Part shown: positions 14,823-22,709 of the stretch, one piece after another | Position numbering within the stretch: position 1 is the first letter of the stretch | Layout: every line of letters begins with the position of its first letter | NCBI GenBank assembly: GCA_017458825.1 | Contig: JAFSZX010000022.1 | Location: 1-35,087, forward strand | Direction: 5' to 3' | DNA length: 35,087 nt | DNA from: Oscillospiraceae bacterium | GTDB lineage: Bacteria > Bacillota > Clostridia > Oscillospirales > Oscillospiraceae | Made by a program: the position numbers and the translations under genes | The notes under the pieces: model-generated | Told to the model about the DNA's origin: nothing | Database searches by the model: none | Seen by the model: the letters and a program-made list of their open reading frames with translations, nothing else

Positions 14823-14988
14823 AGTAACATCATATCCGTTGATTGTCAAGTCGCACAGAGGCTTTTTGCCGAATAACCGCGTTTTTTCGGTCGCGGATCG
14901 CTTGGTACAGTACGGTGGAAGTATAACGATTATTTATATGCTGAAAAGAAACGGTTCTATATAGCTCAATCAGGAAGGGATGAAAGGT

Positions 14989-15720
14989 ATGCCGGTATTG
15001 AGAGAATTCACAGGCGGCGGTTTTGACTGGATGCAGTTGTTGGGGTTTGCTCTGCGGCTGTTGGTGGCGTGCGTCTGCGGCGCCTGTATCGGTTTTGAGC
15101 GCAGTAAACGCCTGAAAGAGGCAGGTGTGCGGACCCACGTGATCGTGGCGTGCGCCTCGGCGCTGTTCATCATCGTGTCTAAATACGGCTTTACCGATCT
15201 GACGCTTGCCGACGGAAGCGTGTTCAGCGGGACGCGCGGTGCCGATCCGGCGCGTATCGCGGCGCAGGTAGTCAGCGGCATCAGCTTTTTGGGCGCCGGC
15301 GTGATCTTTAAAAACGGCAACACAGTCAAAGGGCTCACTACCGCCGCCGGAATCTGGGCGACCTCCGCCATCGGGCTTGCCATCGGCGCGGGGATGTACG
15401 CCATCGGTCTGCTTGCCACCATCTTGGTTGCGGCGGTGCAGATGCTGATGCACAAGTTCAACGTGGGAGCTGACGCGTATGCTACCACGGTGCTGATCTT
15501 TACCGTGCGGGATGAATCGGATATTTACGCCCTGCTGGCGGAGAAGCTCAAAGACTGGGGCGCGCAGATCCTGGAGAGCAGTGTCAGCCGTACCGGAAAG
15601 GGTCTGCTGGAATATACGCTCACCATGCGTGCGCTCAAATCCATCAGCTATGAGGAAGTGGACGCGCTGGTGCGGGAGAATCCGGAGATCCTCTCCGGCA
15701 GTAATCAATCGGTGCGATAA
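14989..15720 (+). CDS. MgtC/SapB-family membrane protein
   Basis: Membrane protein of 243 aa. The N-terminal half has about 4-5 transmembrane segments with the MgtC signature: RLLVACVCGACIGFERS, then RTHVIVACASALFI, ISGISFLGAGVIF-like SGISFLGAGVIFKN and LTTAAGIWATSAIGLA. The C-terminal part after about residue 160 is a soluble ACT-like domain, as in many family members. MgtC proteins are linked to survival in low magnesium and modulation of the F-type ATPase in pathogens; the role in a gut-type Clostridium is unknown. The ATG at 14989 is preferred over 14980 because AGGAAGGG then has proper spacing. It is preceded by a long leader and followed by a terminator. Confidence 0.9.
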   Translation: MPVLREFTGGGFDWMQLLGFALRLLVACVCGACIGFERSKRLKEAGVRTHVIVACASALFIIVSKYGFTDLTLADGSVFSGTRGADPARIAAQVVSGISFLGAGVIFKNGNTVKGLTTAAGIWATSAIGLAIGAGMYAIGLLATILVAAVQMLMHKFNVGADAYATTVLIFTVRDESDIYALLAEKLKDWGAQILESSVSRTGKGLLEYTLTMRALKSISYEEVDALVRENPEILSGSNQSVR

Positions 15721-15741
15721 GGGACAAAGCGTGTTTTGCTC

Positions 15742-15785
15742 CGCCGCGGCAGACGTTATAAAGGCGTTTGCCGCGGCGCGTTTTT
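15742..15785 (+). terminator. Intrinsic terminator after the mgtC-like gene
   Basis: CGCCGCGGCA (15742-15751) pairs with TGCCGCGGCG (15769-15778), followed by CG and TTTTT. The loop of about 17 nt may pair further. Confidence 0.75.
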
Positions 15786-15790
15786 ACCCC

Positions 15791-15820
15791 TTGCGTTTCG
15801 GGCGTCAAATCGTGTACAAT
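15791..15820 (+). promoter_or_regulatory. Possible promoter of the RNA methyltransferase gene
   Basis: TTGCGT (15791-15796), an 18-bp spacer, then TACAAT (15815-15820). It lies directly after a terminator and 34 bp before the predicted start codon, so it is well placed, although the -35 is weak. Confidence 0.5.
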
Positions 15821-15853
15821 AGGACGAGACAACAAGGCGAGGTATCCGCAGAG

Positions 15854-16681
15854 ATGAGATCTGTCATTGAAATCACGAACATTGACGCGCCGGAGCTTGA
15901 CGCATACGCCCGACTGACGGAGCGCCAGCTTTTGGGGCGTGATGAAAAGGCAACGCCCGTTTTTATCGCGGAAAGTCCCAACGTGATCCTTCGGGCACTG
16001 GACGCCGGCTATACGCCGGTTTCCCTCCTGATGGAGCGGCGGCATATCGACGGCGCGGCGCGGGAGGTGGTCGCCCGATGCGGCGGCGTACCGCTCTACA
16101 CGGCGGAACTGGACGTATTGACAAAGCTGACCGGCTATCCCCTGACCCGTGGCGTACTGTGCGCCATGAAGCGCAAAGCGCTTCCCGACGCGCGGGATGT
16201 GTGCCGCGGCGCTAAAACCGTGGCGGTGCTGGAAAACGTGATGAACCCGACCAACGTGGGCGCTGTTTTCCGTTCCGCCGCCGCGCTGAACGTGGACGCG
16301 GTGCTGCTGACCGACTCATGCTGTGACCCGCTGTACCGCCGGTCGGTGCGGGTGAGTATGGGAACGGTGTTTCAGGTGCCGTGGGCATTTTTGCCGCCGG
16401 ACTGGACGGCGCTGCTGGGCGACATGGGGTTTACCACCGCCGCGCTGGCACTGCGTCAGGACGCGTGGACGGTGGACGATCCCCGTCTGGAAAAGATCGA
16501 GCGGTTAGCCATCGTGCTGGGCGCCGAGGGGGACGGCTTGCGGGAGGAAACCGTGGCGTCATGCGATCTGACGGTGCGGATCCCCATGTCCCACGGGGTG
16601 GATTCGCTGAACGTGGCGGCGGCAGGCGCCGTGGCGTTTTGGCAGCTGGGGCGGCGAAACCCGTCACAGCGGAACAAATAA
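15854..16681 (+). CDS. TrmH/SpoU-family RNA 2'-O-methyltransferase
   Basis: SAM-dependent methyltransferase of 275 aa with a trefoil-knot (SPOUT) fold that methylates 2'-OH groups of rRNA or tRNA. The N-terminal part (about 1-100) is a substrate-binding domain. The catalytic domain shows the three SPOUT motifs: AVLENVMNPTNVGAVFRSAA, then IVLGAEGDGL, and PMSHGVDSLNVAAAGAVAFW at the C terminus, which forms the knot. The start at 15854 is set by AAGGCGAGG about 10 bp upstream; the open frame reaching back to 15512 is antisense-like noise inside the mgtC gene. It is probably co-transcribed with the aminopeptidase gene 27 bp downstream. The target nucleotide cannot be told from sequence. Confidence 0.9.
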   Translation: MRSVIEITNIDAPELDAYARLTERQLLGRDEKATPVFIAESPNVILRALDAGYTPVSLLMERRHIDGAAREVVARCGGVPLYTAELDVLTKLTGYPLTRGVLCAMKRKALPDARDVCRGAKTVAVLENVMNPTNVGAVFRSAAALNVDAVLLTDSCCDPLYRRSVRVSMGTVFQVPWAFLPPDWTALLGDMGFTTAALALRQDAWTVDDPRLEKIERLAIVLGAEGDGLREETVASCDLTVRIPMSHGVDSLNVAAAGAVAFWQLGRRNPSQRNK

Positions 16682-16708
16682 TGTTACGTCATATTGAGGA
16701 GGAACGTG

Positions 16709-17932
16709 ATGAAAAAAACAGTATTGCGGCAGTATGCGCGGCTGATCGTCCAAACAGGCGCCAACGTACAGCCGGGACAGGAAGTATTTATCTTTGCCGG
16801 ACTGGATCAGCCGGAATTCGTGAAGATGGTGGCGGAGGAATGCTACCGCCGCAAGGCGGATCGGGTGGTGGTGAACTGGGACTACCAGCCGTTGCAAAAG
16901 CTTGATTACCGCCGCCGCACGTTGCGTTCTCTCAAACGCATGGATGAGTACGAAACGGCGCGCTGGGCGCACATGGCGGAAAAACTGACCTGCCGGATCT
17001 ATCTGGAGTCTGAGGATCCTGACGGCTTGAGCGGCGTCAACGCCGCGAAGATGTCGGCGGCTTTACAGGCGCGCTATCGCGTCATCAAACCGTATCGCGA
17101 CAAGATGGAAAACCGCCATCAGTGGTGTATCGCCGCGGTGCCGGGTACGGCGTGGGCAAAAAAGGTATTTCCCGATCTGCCCGCCCGTCAGGCGACGGAG
17201 AAGCTGTGGCAGGCGATTTTAGATACCTGTCGGGTGGGAGAGGATCCTATGGCGGCGTGGGAGGCGCATAACCGCGCCTTGCAGGAATATTGCGCGTGGC
17301 TCAACAGTCTGCACATTGAACGCCTCCACTATACCGCCTCCAACGGCACCGATTTCACCGTGGGCATGATTCCGGAGGGGCGTTTTTGCGGCGGCAGTGA
17401 AGCGACGATACAGGGTGTGGTGTTCAACCCCAACCTGCCCACGGAGGAGTGCTTTATCTCCCCCATGCGCGGACAGGCGGAGGGTGTGGTCTACGCCACG
17501 AAGCCGCTGTGCTATCAAGGTCAGCTCATTGAGAATTTCTCTATCCGCTTCCACGAGGGCAAAGCGGTGGAATGGCACGCGGAGAAAAACGAGGCGCTGT
17601 TAGGCGAGCTGATCGGTATGGACGAGGGGAGCGCGTATCTGGGTGAATGCGCGCTGGTGCCCTACGATTCACCGATCAGCCGCAGCGGCCTGCTGTTTTA
17701 CAACACGCTCTTTGATGAAAACGCCGCCTGCCATCTGGCGCTGGGCAAGGGGTTTGCCGATACGATCGAGGGCTTTACCCACCGCACGCAGGAGGAGGTC
17801 CGGGCACTGGGCGTCAATGAATCCATGATGCACGAGGACTTTATGATCGGCTCGCCGGATATGCGGATCGACGCCATCTGCCGTGACGGATCGGTGGTGC
17901 CGGTATTCCGCAACGGAAACTGGGCGAAATAA
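16709..17932 (+). CDS. Aminopeptidase, M29 family (PepS/AmpS-like)
   Basis: Metal-dependent cytosolic aminopeptidase of 407 aa (M29 thermophilic-type family: AmpS, PepS, AmpT). The N-terminal half contains VQTGANVQPGQEVFI and DQPEFVKMVAEECYRRKAD, typical of this family. The metal-binding half contains FNPNLPTEECFISP, then LGECALVPYDSPIS and HEDFMIGSPDMRID, which hold the expected Glu, His and Asp ligands. The ATG at 16709 with GAGGAGG 6 bp upstream is chosen. It likely removes N-terminal residues from peptides during intracellular peptide turnover. It sits between an RNA methyltransferase and a glycerate kinase, probably in one operon, without obvious shared pathway. Confidence 0.93.
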   Translation: MKKTVLRQYARLIVQTGANVQPGQEVFIFAGLDQPEFVKMVAEECYRRKADRVVVNWDYQPLQKLDYRRRTLRSLKRMDEYETARWAHMAEKLTCRIYLESEDPDGLSGVNAAKMSAALQARYRVIKPYRDKMENRHQWCIAAVPGTAWAKKVFPDLPARQATEKLWQAILDTCRVGEDPMAAWEAHNRALQEYCAWLNSLHIERLHYTASNGTDFTVGMIPEGRFCGGSEATIQGVVFNPNLPTEECFISPMRGQAEGVVYATKPLCYQGQLIENFSIRFHEGKAVEWHAEKNEALLGELIGMDEGSAYLGECALVPYDSPISRSGLLFYNTLFDENAACHLALGKGFADTIEGFTHRTQEEVRALGVNESMMHEDFMIGSPDMRIDAICRDGSVVPVFRNGNWAK

Positions 17933-17977
17933 CATTTCGGCGGACGCACAAGCGCGATATAAAAGGGGAGAAATGAT

Positions 17978-19216
17978 ATGAACCGTACCTTGCGTGAACA
18001 TGCCGAGCAGATCATTCGGGGATCCATTGCCGCCGTACAGCCGGACGCCGCCGTACAGCGTGCGCTGGCGGGGCGCACGTTTCCGGGGCGCGTGGTGCTG
18101 GTGGCGGCGGGAAAAGCCGCCTGGCAGATGGCAAAGGCGGCGCTGGATGTGCTGGGTGAACGGATCGACAGCGGCGTTGTAGTGACTAAATACGGTCATG
18201 TGATGGGAGAACTTCCCGGCGTGACCTGCTATGAAGCGGGGCATCCCGTGCCGGACGAGAACTCTTTTCGCGGCACCGAGGCGGCGCTCCGGCTGGTGGA
18301 GGGTCTGTCACCGCGGGATACGGTGCTGTTCCTGCTCTCCGGCGGCGGCAGTGCCCTCTTTGAAAAGCCGCTCCTTCCGGCGGCGCAGCTGCAGGATATC
18401 ACCGCGCAACTGTTGGAATGCGGCGCCGATATTGTGGAGATCAATACCATCCGCAAGCGGCTCTCCGGCGTAAAGGGCGGCAGATTTGCCCAGCTCTGCG
18501 CGCCGGCGCAGGTAGAAGCGGTGGTGCTGTCCGATATTTTAGGCGATCCGCTGGATATGATCGCATCAGGTCCCGCCTGTGCCGACAGTGCCACTGCCGA
18601 TGACGCGCGGCGCATCGCGGAGAAATATGCCTTGCGCCTTTCCCCCGCGGCGCGGGAGCTGTTGGCGGTGGAAACGCCCAAACAGCTTCATAACGTCCAT
18701 ACCCAGATCAACGGCAGTGTGCGCGAGTTGTGCGCCGCGGCGGCGGCGGTGTGCCACCGGTTGGGCTATGCGCCCTGCGTGCTGACCGACCGGCTCTGCT
18801 GTCAGGCGCGTGAGGCGGGCAGCATGCTGGCCTCCGTCGCTCTTACCCATGCCGATGACGGTTGTGATCTGGCATTCATCGCCGGCGGTGAAACGGTGGT
18901 GCGCCTGACCGGTCACGGCAAGGGCGGTCGCAATCAGGAGTTGGTGCTTGCCGCGGCGCAGGGTATCCGCGGTCTTTCCCGCGTGGCGGTATTCTCCGTA
19001 GGCAGTGACGGAACTGACGGACCCACCGACGCCGCCGGCGGATACGCGGACGGCGATACCTGTGATACGTTACTGGCGCAGGGCGTGCGGATCGACGACG
19101 TGTTGCGGGAGAACGACGCCTATCACGCGCTGGGGAAAGCGGACGGCCTTTTGTTTACCGGTCCCACCGGCACCAATGTCAACGACGTGGCGGTGGTGCT
19201 GATCCGAGCGAAATAA
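17978..19216 (+). CDS. Glycerate 2-kinase (DUF4147/MOFRL family)
   Basis: Phosphorylates D-glycerate to 2-phosphoglycerate with ATP, linking glycerate, tartrate or serine breakdown to glycolysis. It has 412 aa, as usual for the GckA/TtuD class. The N-terminal DUF4147 domain shows VLVAAGKAAWQMAKAA, then EAGHPVPDENSF and FLLSGGGSALFEKP. The segment INTIRKRLSGVKGGR contains the conserved Lys/Arg of the active site. The C-terminal MOFRL domain begins near FIAGGETVVRLTGHGKGGRNQE and includes SVGSDGTDGPTDAAGG. Ribosome binding site GGGGAG precedes the ATG at 17978. It is the last gene of its unit and ends at a perfect hairpin terminator. Confidence 0.93.
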   Translation: MNRTLREHAEQIIRGSIAAVQPDAAVQRALAGRTFPGRVVLVAAGKAAWQMAKAALDVLGERIDSGVVVTKYGHVMGELPGVTCYEAGHPVPDENSFRGTEAALRLVEGLSPRDTVLFLLSGGGSALFEKPLLPAAQLQDITAQLLECGADIVEINTIRKRLSGVKGGRFAQLCAPAQVEAVVLSDILGDPLDMIASGPACADSATADDARRIAEKYALRLSPAARELLAVETPKQLHNVHTQINGSVRELCAAAAAVCHRLGYAPCVLTDRLCCQAREAGSMLASVALTHADDGCDLAFIAGGETVVRLTGHGKGGRNQELVLAAAQGIRGLSRVAVFSVGSDGTDGPTDAAGGYADGDTCDTLLAQGVRIDDVLRENDAYHALGKADGLLFTGPTGTNVNDVAVVLIRAK

Positions 19217-19225
19217 AGAGATGAA

Positions 19226-19265
19226 AAAAGAATGGGATACCGCAGAGTATCCCATTCTTTTTATG
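19226..19265. terminator. Terminator after glycerate kinase, left copy of a 40-bp duplication
   Basis: A hairpin with arms AAAGAATGGGATAC and GTATCCCATTCTTT and loop CGCAGA. The whole 40-bp segment is repeated exactly at 19467-19506 on the far side of the palindromic element. T-runs on both strands make it bidirectional. Confidence 0.9.
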
Positions 19266-19267
19266 CG

Positions 19268-19461
19268 TGTCAAAAAAGCCTCGCAGAGTTCGCGGCGCGC
19301 ACGCCGCGAAGATATTCAATCGTCATTTGCCGCGGCGTGTACGTGGCAAATGACACCGCTCAGCCTACGAAGTGTGCGAATGGTGCGCCGCTGGCGCACC
19401 ATTCGTGCGCGCAGTAGGCTGCAACCCTTTTGTCAAAAAACGGCTTTGCCGTTTTTTGACA
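19268..19461 (-). repeat. 194-bp palindromic interspersed repeat, copy B
   Basis: Reverse-complement copy of the element at 936-1129, of identical length, with 6 substitutions. All four hairpins are kept. In the stem 19289-19297 with 19302-19310, a C-G pair of copy A is a G-C pair here, a compensatory change. The outer stem around the 13-bp hairpin is a perfect 8 bp in this copy. Read in the element's own orientation (minus strand), it starts 5 bp after a terminator T-run with the same junction CTTTTGAGAC as copy A. It lies between convergent genes (glycerate kinase and RluA), as copy A does (galK and ZIP). Confidence 0.87.
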
Positions 19462-19466
19462 GTCTC

Positions 19467-19506
19467 AAAAGAATGGGATACCGCAGAGTATCCCATTCTT
19501 TTTATG
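19467..19506. terminator. Terminator after rluA-type gene, right copy of the 40-bp duplication
   Basis: Exact repeat of 19226-19265. On the minus strand it begins at the stop codon of the pseudouridine synthase gene (19502-19504) and would terminate that transcript. Confidence 0.9.
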
Positions 19507-20176
19507 TGTTTTCAAAGGCGCGCTCACCGAACAGCGTCCAGGGGTATTCTTTCGGCGGCGGACAGGTGAGGGAAACGGGTTTGCCTGTTATCGGATGGCA
19601 AAACGCCATGTGATACGACCACAGAGCGGCATGGCAACGGTCGTCCCGACTGCCGTAGCGTATATCGCCCAACAGCGGAAGGCCACGGTGGGAAAATTGC
19701 ACACGGATCTGGTGTGTACGTCCGGTATGAAGCGTTACCTTTACCAGGGTCAGCGCATCAGTCTGCGCCAGCGTTTCATAGGAAAGGGAGGCTTCCCGCA
19801 CGCCTTTTCGCATCCGCGTGACCACAAAGCTCTTGTTATGGGCGGCGTCGTGAAAAAGAAGATCAGTATACGTTCCGGCAGGTTCGGACGGGTGTCCCCG
19901 CAGTACCGCCAGATACTCCTTAGTAACCTGCCGGTCCCGTATGGCGGCGGTGAGCTTGCCGGTGATCTCCTTGCGGCGTGAAAAGAGCATCACGCCGCCG
20001 ACGATCTTATCCAGCCGGTGCACAGTGAAGATCTGCCCGTTTTGCCCCGACGAGCTGTAATGCTCGCGCAAAAGCGCCGGCATGGAGGCGCCGTCCGGCG
20101 TATCCTCCGACAGGACGCCTGCCGGCTTTACGGCGGCGACCAGCCAGCGATCCTCATAGAGAACGGTCAAAGGCAT
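19502..20176 (-). CDS. RluA-family pseudouridine synthase
   Basis: Isomerises uridine to pseudouridine in rRNA or tRNA. It has 224 aa, a short form of the family without an N-terminal S4 domain. The catalytic motif HRLDKIVGG has the essential Asp56; relatives usually show HRLDxxTSG, so the two residues after the Asp differ slightly. Other family blocks are DRWLVAAVKPAGVLS near the N terminus, VTKEYLAVLRG, and TGRTHQIRVQFSHRGLPLLGD, followed by a C-terminal LWSYHMAFCHPITGK. It starts 3 bp after the carboxypeptidase gene on the same strand, so the two are probably co-transcribed. The target site is unknown. Confidence 0.92.
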   Translation of the reverse strand: MPLTVLYEDRWLVAAVKPAGVLSEDTPDGASMPALLREHYSSSGQNGQIFTVHRLDKIVGGVMLFSRRKEITGKLTAAIRDRQVTKEYLAVLRGHPSEPAGTYTDLLFHDAAHNKSFVVTRMRKGVREASLSYETLAQTDALTLVKVTLHTGRTHQIRVQFSHRGLPLLGDIRYGSRDDRCHAALWSYHMAFCHPITGKPVSLTCPPPKEYPWTLFGERAFENT

Positions 20177-20179
20177 GGC

Positions 20180-21523
20180 TTATCTCCGGCGCCCGCGATA
20201 GGTGAGTTGCTTGCGGCGGCTGTTTTTTTCGGATTGCCGCCGGAAGCGCGACCATGCCCACCACAGGATAAGAACGATCACCGCTGCCGCCAGCACTGTC
20301 AGCGCCAGTTTGACCGACGGACGGGCAAAAAACGATTGCAAATCGGCTTTGATCGCCATGAACCGGGACGCCGACACGTCGTTGAGCGCCAGAAGCGGCA
20401 CGGTAACGTAGTCGTGCCCTTGATAGCTTACCGTCACGGTGCCGAGCTGCTCTCCGGCGGTGACCGGCGCTTCCACGGATTCCGGCAGAGACAGTGTATA
20501 CGTCAAGTCCGTGTCGGGATCCAGATCAATGGGCAAAAGCGCCTGTGTGTCCTCCGCCGGATACGCCATGACCGTGTCGGTCTCCTTAGACAGCGTCACC
20601 GCCACGGGATAGAGCCGTCCGGTGCGCAACACCGTCATAGGCGCGAAATTGTCAAACCCCCAGTCAAACAGCCGGGCGGACTCCGTAAAGCTCATGATCC
20701 ATCCGTCCTCGCTGAGCCGGGCGCCCAGCACCACGCATAAAAGCGTCCTGTCGCCCCGTTTAGCGGCGGATACCAGACAGTAGCCGGCCTCGTCGGTGGT
20801 GCCGGTCTTGATGCCGAACGCGCCGTCGTAGAGATAGCCGATACGGATCCAGTTGGAGATCAGGGCATTGGTGGTGTGAAGCTCCCGCTCTTCAGACATA
20901 TTGGTAGCAGGGACAATGTAGGAAAGACTGCCGCACACGGTGAGAAATCCCTCGTATTTCATCGCCTCGCGGGTGATCAGATAGATGTCCCATGCGGTGG
21001 TATAGTGCTGGGGATCGTGGAGTCCGGAGGTGTTGGCAAAGTGTGTGCCTTCACAGCCCAGTTCCTGCGATCGCCGGTTCATCAGATCTATGAATGCCTC
21101 CCGCGATCCGGAGACCGCCTCGGCAAAAATGTTGCCCACTTCGTTGGCGGATGCCAGCAACAGGCAGTACAGAAGCTGTTCCACCGTCAACCGCTCACCG
21201 GTCACGATATTGGCGGTACTGCTGTCCCACGTCAGGTCCGCCAGCGCGGTGGAGCTGGCGGTCAGATACTGTTCCATCCGCAGTTCGCCCCGCTCGATCG
21301 CCTCGAACACCAGCAGAGCCACCATCACCTTGGTAATGCTGGCGGGATACTGGGCGGACCGCTCGTTTTTTCCGTAGAGCATGAGTCCGGTATCCATGTC
21401 GATAAGCAGAGCCGCCTTCGCCTGCGCGTCAGGATCCTCCAGCGCCTGCGCCGCGGGAACGGGAACGGTCAAAAAAAGCAGTGCCGCGAGCAAAAAAGCA
21501 GATAGTATACGGTGTAATTTCAT
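20180..21523 (-). CDS. D-alanyl-D-alanine carboxypeptidase (DacF/PBP5-like)
   Basis: Low-molecular-weight penicillin-binding protein that trims the terminal D-Ala of peptidoglycan stem peptides outside the membrane; 447 aa. Residues 1-28 are a signal peptide ending near AQA. The active-site triads are complete: SITK (Ser62-Lys65), SAN (125-127) and KTGT (239-242). A C-terminal beta-rich PBP5_C domain (about 290-395) precedes a transmembrane segment around 405-428 and a very basic tail (RRQSEKNSRRKQL), so the protein is anchored at the C terminus by a true membrane helix. The ATG at 21521-21523 has AGGAG upstream; the frame continues further upstream but runs antisense to the comEA gene. In spore formers such enzymes (DacF, DacB) act in cortex or vegetative wall maturation. 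Confidence 0.95.
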   Translation of the reverse strand: MKLHRILSAFLLAALLFLTVPVPAAQALEDPDAQAKAALLIDMDTGLMLYGKNERSAQYPASITKVMVALLVFEAIERGELRMEQYLTASSTALADLTWDSSTANIVTGERLTVEQLLYCLLLASANEVGNIFAEAVSGSREAFIDLMNRRSQELGCEGTHFANTSGLHDPQHYTTAWDIYLITREAMKYEGFLTVCGSLSYIVPATNMSEERELHTTNALISNWIRIGYLYDGAFGIKTGTTDEAGYCLVSAAKRGDRTLLCVVLGARLSEDGWIMSFTESARLFDWGFDNFAPMTVLRTGRLYPVAVTLSKETDTVMAYPAEDTQALLPIDLDPDTDLTYTLSLPESVEAPVTAGEQLGTVTVSYQGHDYVTVPLLALNDVSASRFMAIKADLQSFFARPSVKLALTVLAAAVIVLILWWAWSRFRRQSEKNSRRKQLTYRGRRR

Positions 21524-21604
21524 GTATCCATTTCTCCTGAAGTATGTTATAATGGTAACCGGAGGAGAATTCCCCCTGCGCGACCGTTTGTATCGTATGA
21601 CCGT

Positions 21605-21633
21605 ATTATAAACAAAATGCAAAGAGGAGTCAA
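21605..21633 (-). promoter_or_regulatory. Predicted sigma-A promoter of the carboxypeptidase-rluA operon
   Basis: On the minus strand: TTGACT (21628-21633), a 17-bp spacer, then TATAAT (21605-21610). It overlaps the ribosome binding site of the divergent comEA gene. A second TATAAT, on the plus strand at 21548-21553, has no good -35 but could belong to comEA. Confidence 0.75.
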
Positions 21634-21635
21634 CC

Positions 21636-21995
21636 TTGGGCAAGTTGGGAAAACTGACAAAAAGTGAGAGATTTCTCCTTATCTGCACGGCGTTATTCCT
21701 CATAGGAACGGCGGTGCTGTATCTTTTGCGCGAACCGGCGGAATACGAGCATTTCCGCGTCCAGACGGAGCGGGAGGCAAGCGAGGCGGAGAAAGCGCCG
21801 CCGTTGGACCTGAACGCCGCCGACGCGGCGGAATTAGAGGCGCTTCCGGGTATCGGACCTGCGCTGGCACAGCGAATTGTGGCGTATCGGGAAGAACACG
21901 GGTCCTTTGCGTCGGTAGATGAGCTGACAAACGTCAGCGGAATCGGCGCGCAAACACTGGAACGCCTGCGCGCATACGTGACGGTAACGCCGTAA
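21636..21995 (+). CDS. ComEA-like helix-hairpin-helix protein
   Basis: A 119-aa protein with an N-terminal membrane segment (about residues 13-31) and a C-terminal double helix-hairpin-helix domain. The domain reads LDLNAADAAELEALPGIGPALAQ then SVDELTNVSGIGAQTLERL, as in ComEA. ComEA binds incoming double-stranded DNA at the outer face during natural transformation. The short linker resembles the ComEA architecture but lacks the long N-terminal SLBB domain, so a DNA-binding or transformation role is likely but not proven. The start is TTG at 21636, with AGAGGAG 6 bp before it. It lies 18 bp upstream of a response regulator gene, probably co-transcribed, and no comEB/comEC follows. Confidence 0.85.
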   Translation: MGKLGKLTKSERFLLICTALFLIGTAVLYLLREPAEYEHFRVQTEREASEAEKAPPLDLNAADAAELEALPGIGPALAQRIVAYREEHGSFASVDELTNVSGIGAQTLERLRAYVTVTP

Positions 21996-22013
21996 GGAGG
22001 AGGGAAACGGGAT

Positions 22014-22709
22014 ATGAAGATTCTGGTGGTAGACGACGAGAAACTGTTGGTCAAAGGGATCCGGTTCAATCTGGAAAACGAGGGCTATCAGGTGGAGACC
22101 GCCTATGACGGCGCCGCCGCTGTGGAGCTGGCGCGGACGGGCGCCTTCGATCTGATCGTGCTGGATCTGATGATGCCGGTACTATCCGGCAGTGAAGCGT
22201 GTATGCAGATCCGTGCCTTTTCCGAGGTGCCTATCATTATGCTCACCGCCCGCAGTGAGGACGCGGACAAGCTGATGGGCTTTGCCTGCGGCGCGGACGA
22301 TTATGTGACCAAACCGTTCAACATTCTGGAGTTGAAAGCGCGGATCCGCGCCCTGTTGCGCCGCGCCGGCGCCGCACAGCAGCACAGCGGCGCCATACTG
22401 ACCGTAGGCGATGTAAGTCTTGACACCCGGGAGCGTGTGGCGATTCGGGACGGAAAGCGTATCGATCTGACCGCCAAGGAGTATGACCTGATAGAACTGC
22501 TGATGAAGAACCCGCGGCGCGTGTTCAGCCGCGAGACGCTGATGGATCAGGTGTGGGGTTATTCCTATGCCGGAGACTACCGCACGGTGGACGTGCATAT
22601 CCGCCGCCTGCGTGAGAAGCTGGAGCCGGATCCTGCCGAGCCGGTATATATCATCACCAAATGGGGAGTTGGTTATTATTTTCAAGGGGAGAATCGGTCT
22701 GCCATTTAA
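22014..22709 (+). CDS. OmpR/PhoB-family response regulator
   Basis: DNA-binding response regulator of 231 aa. The receiver keeps all key residues: acidic pair in VVDDE (D7-D8), phosphoacceptor D51 in VLDLMMP, T78 in MLTAR and K100 in VTKPF. The C-terminal winged helix (about 130-228) has the OmpR signature TAKEYDLIELLMKNPRRVFSR... and VDVHIRRLREKLEPD with IITKWGVGYYF. AAGGAGGAGG lies directly upstream of the ATG. The partner kinase gene overlaps its 3' end. The pair resembles PhoPR/VicRK-type systems; the signal cannot be told from sequence. Confidence 0.96.
   Translation: MKILVVDDEKLLVKGIRFNLENEGYQVETAYDGAAAVELARTGAFDLIVLDLMMPVLSGSEACMQIRAFSEVPIIMLTARSEDADKLMGFACGADDYVTKPFNILELKARIRALLRRAGAAQQHSGAILTVGDVSLDTRERVAIRDGKRIDLTAKEYDLIELLMKNPRRVFSRETLMDQVWGYSYAGDYRTVDVHIRRLREKLEPDPAEPVYIITKWGVGYYFQGENRSAI

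Noticed and set aside
21524-22069. N-terminal extension of the carboxypeptidase frame
   Set aside because: It is antisense to comEA, lies upstream of a clear signal peptide and ribosome site, and crosses the predicted promoter.
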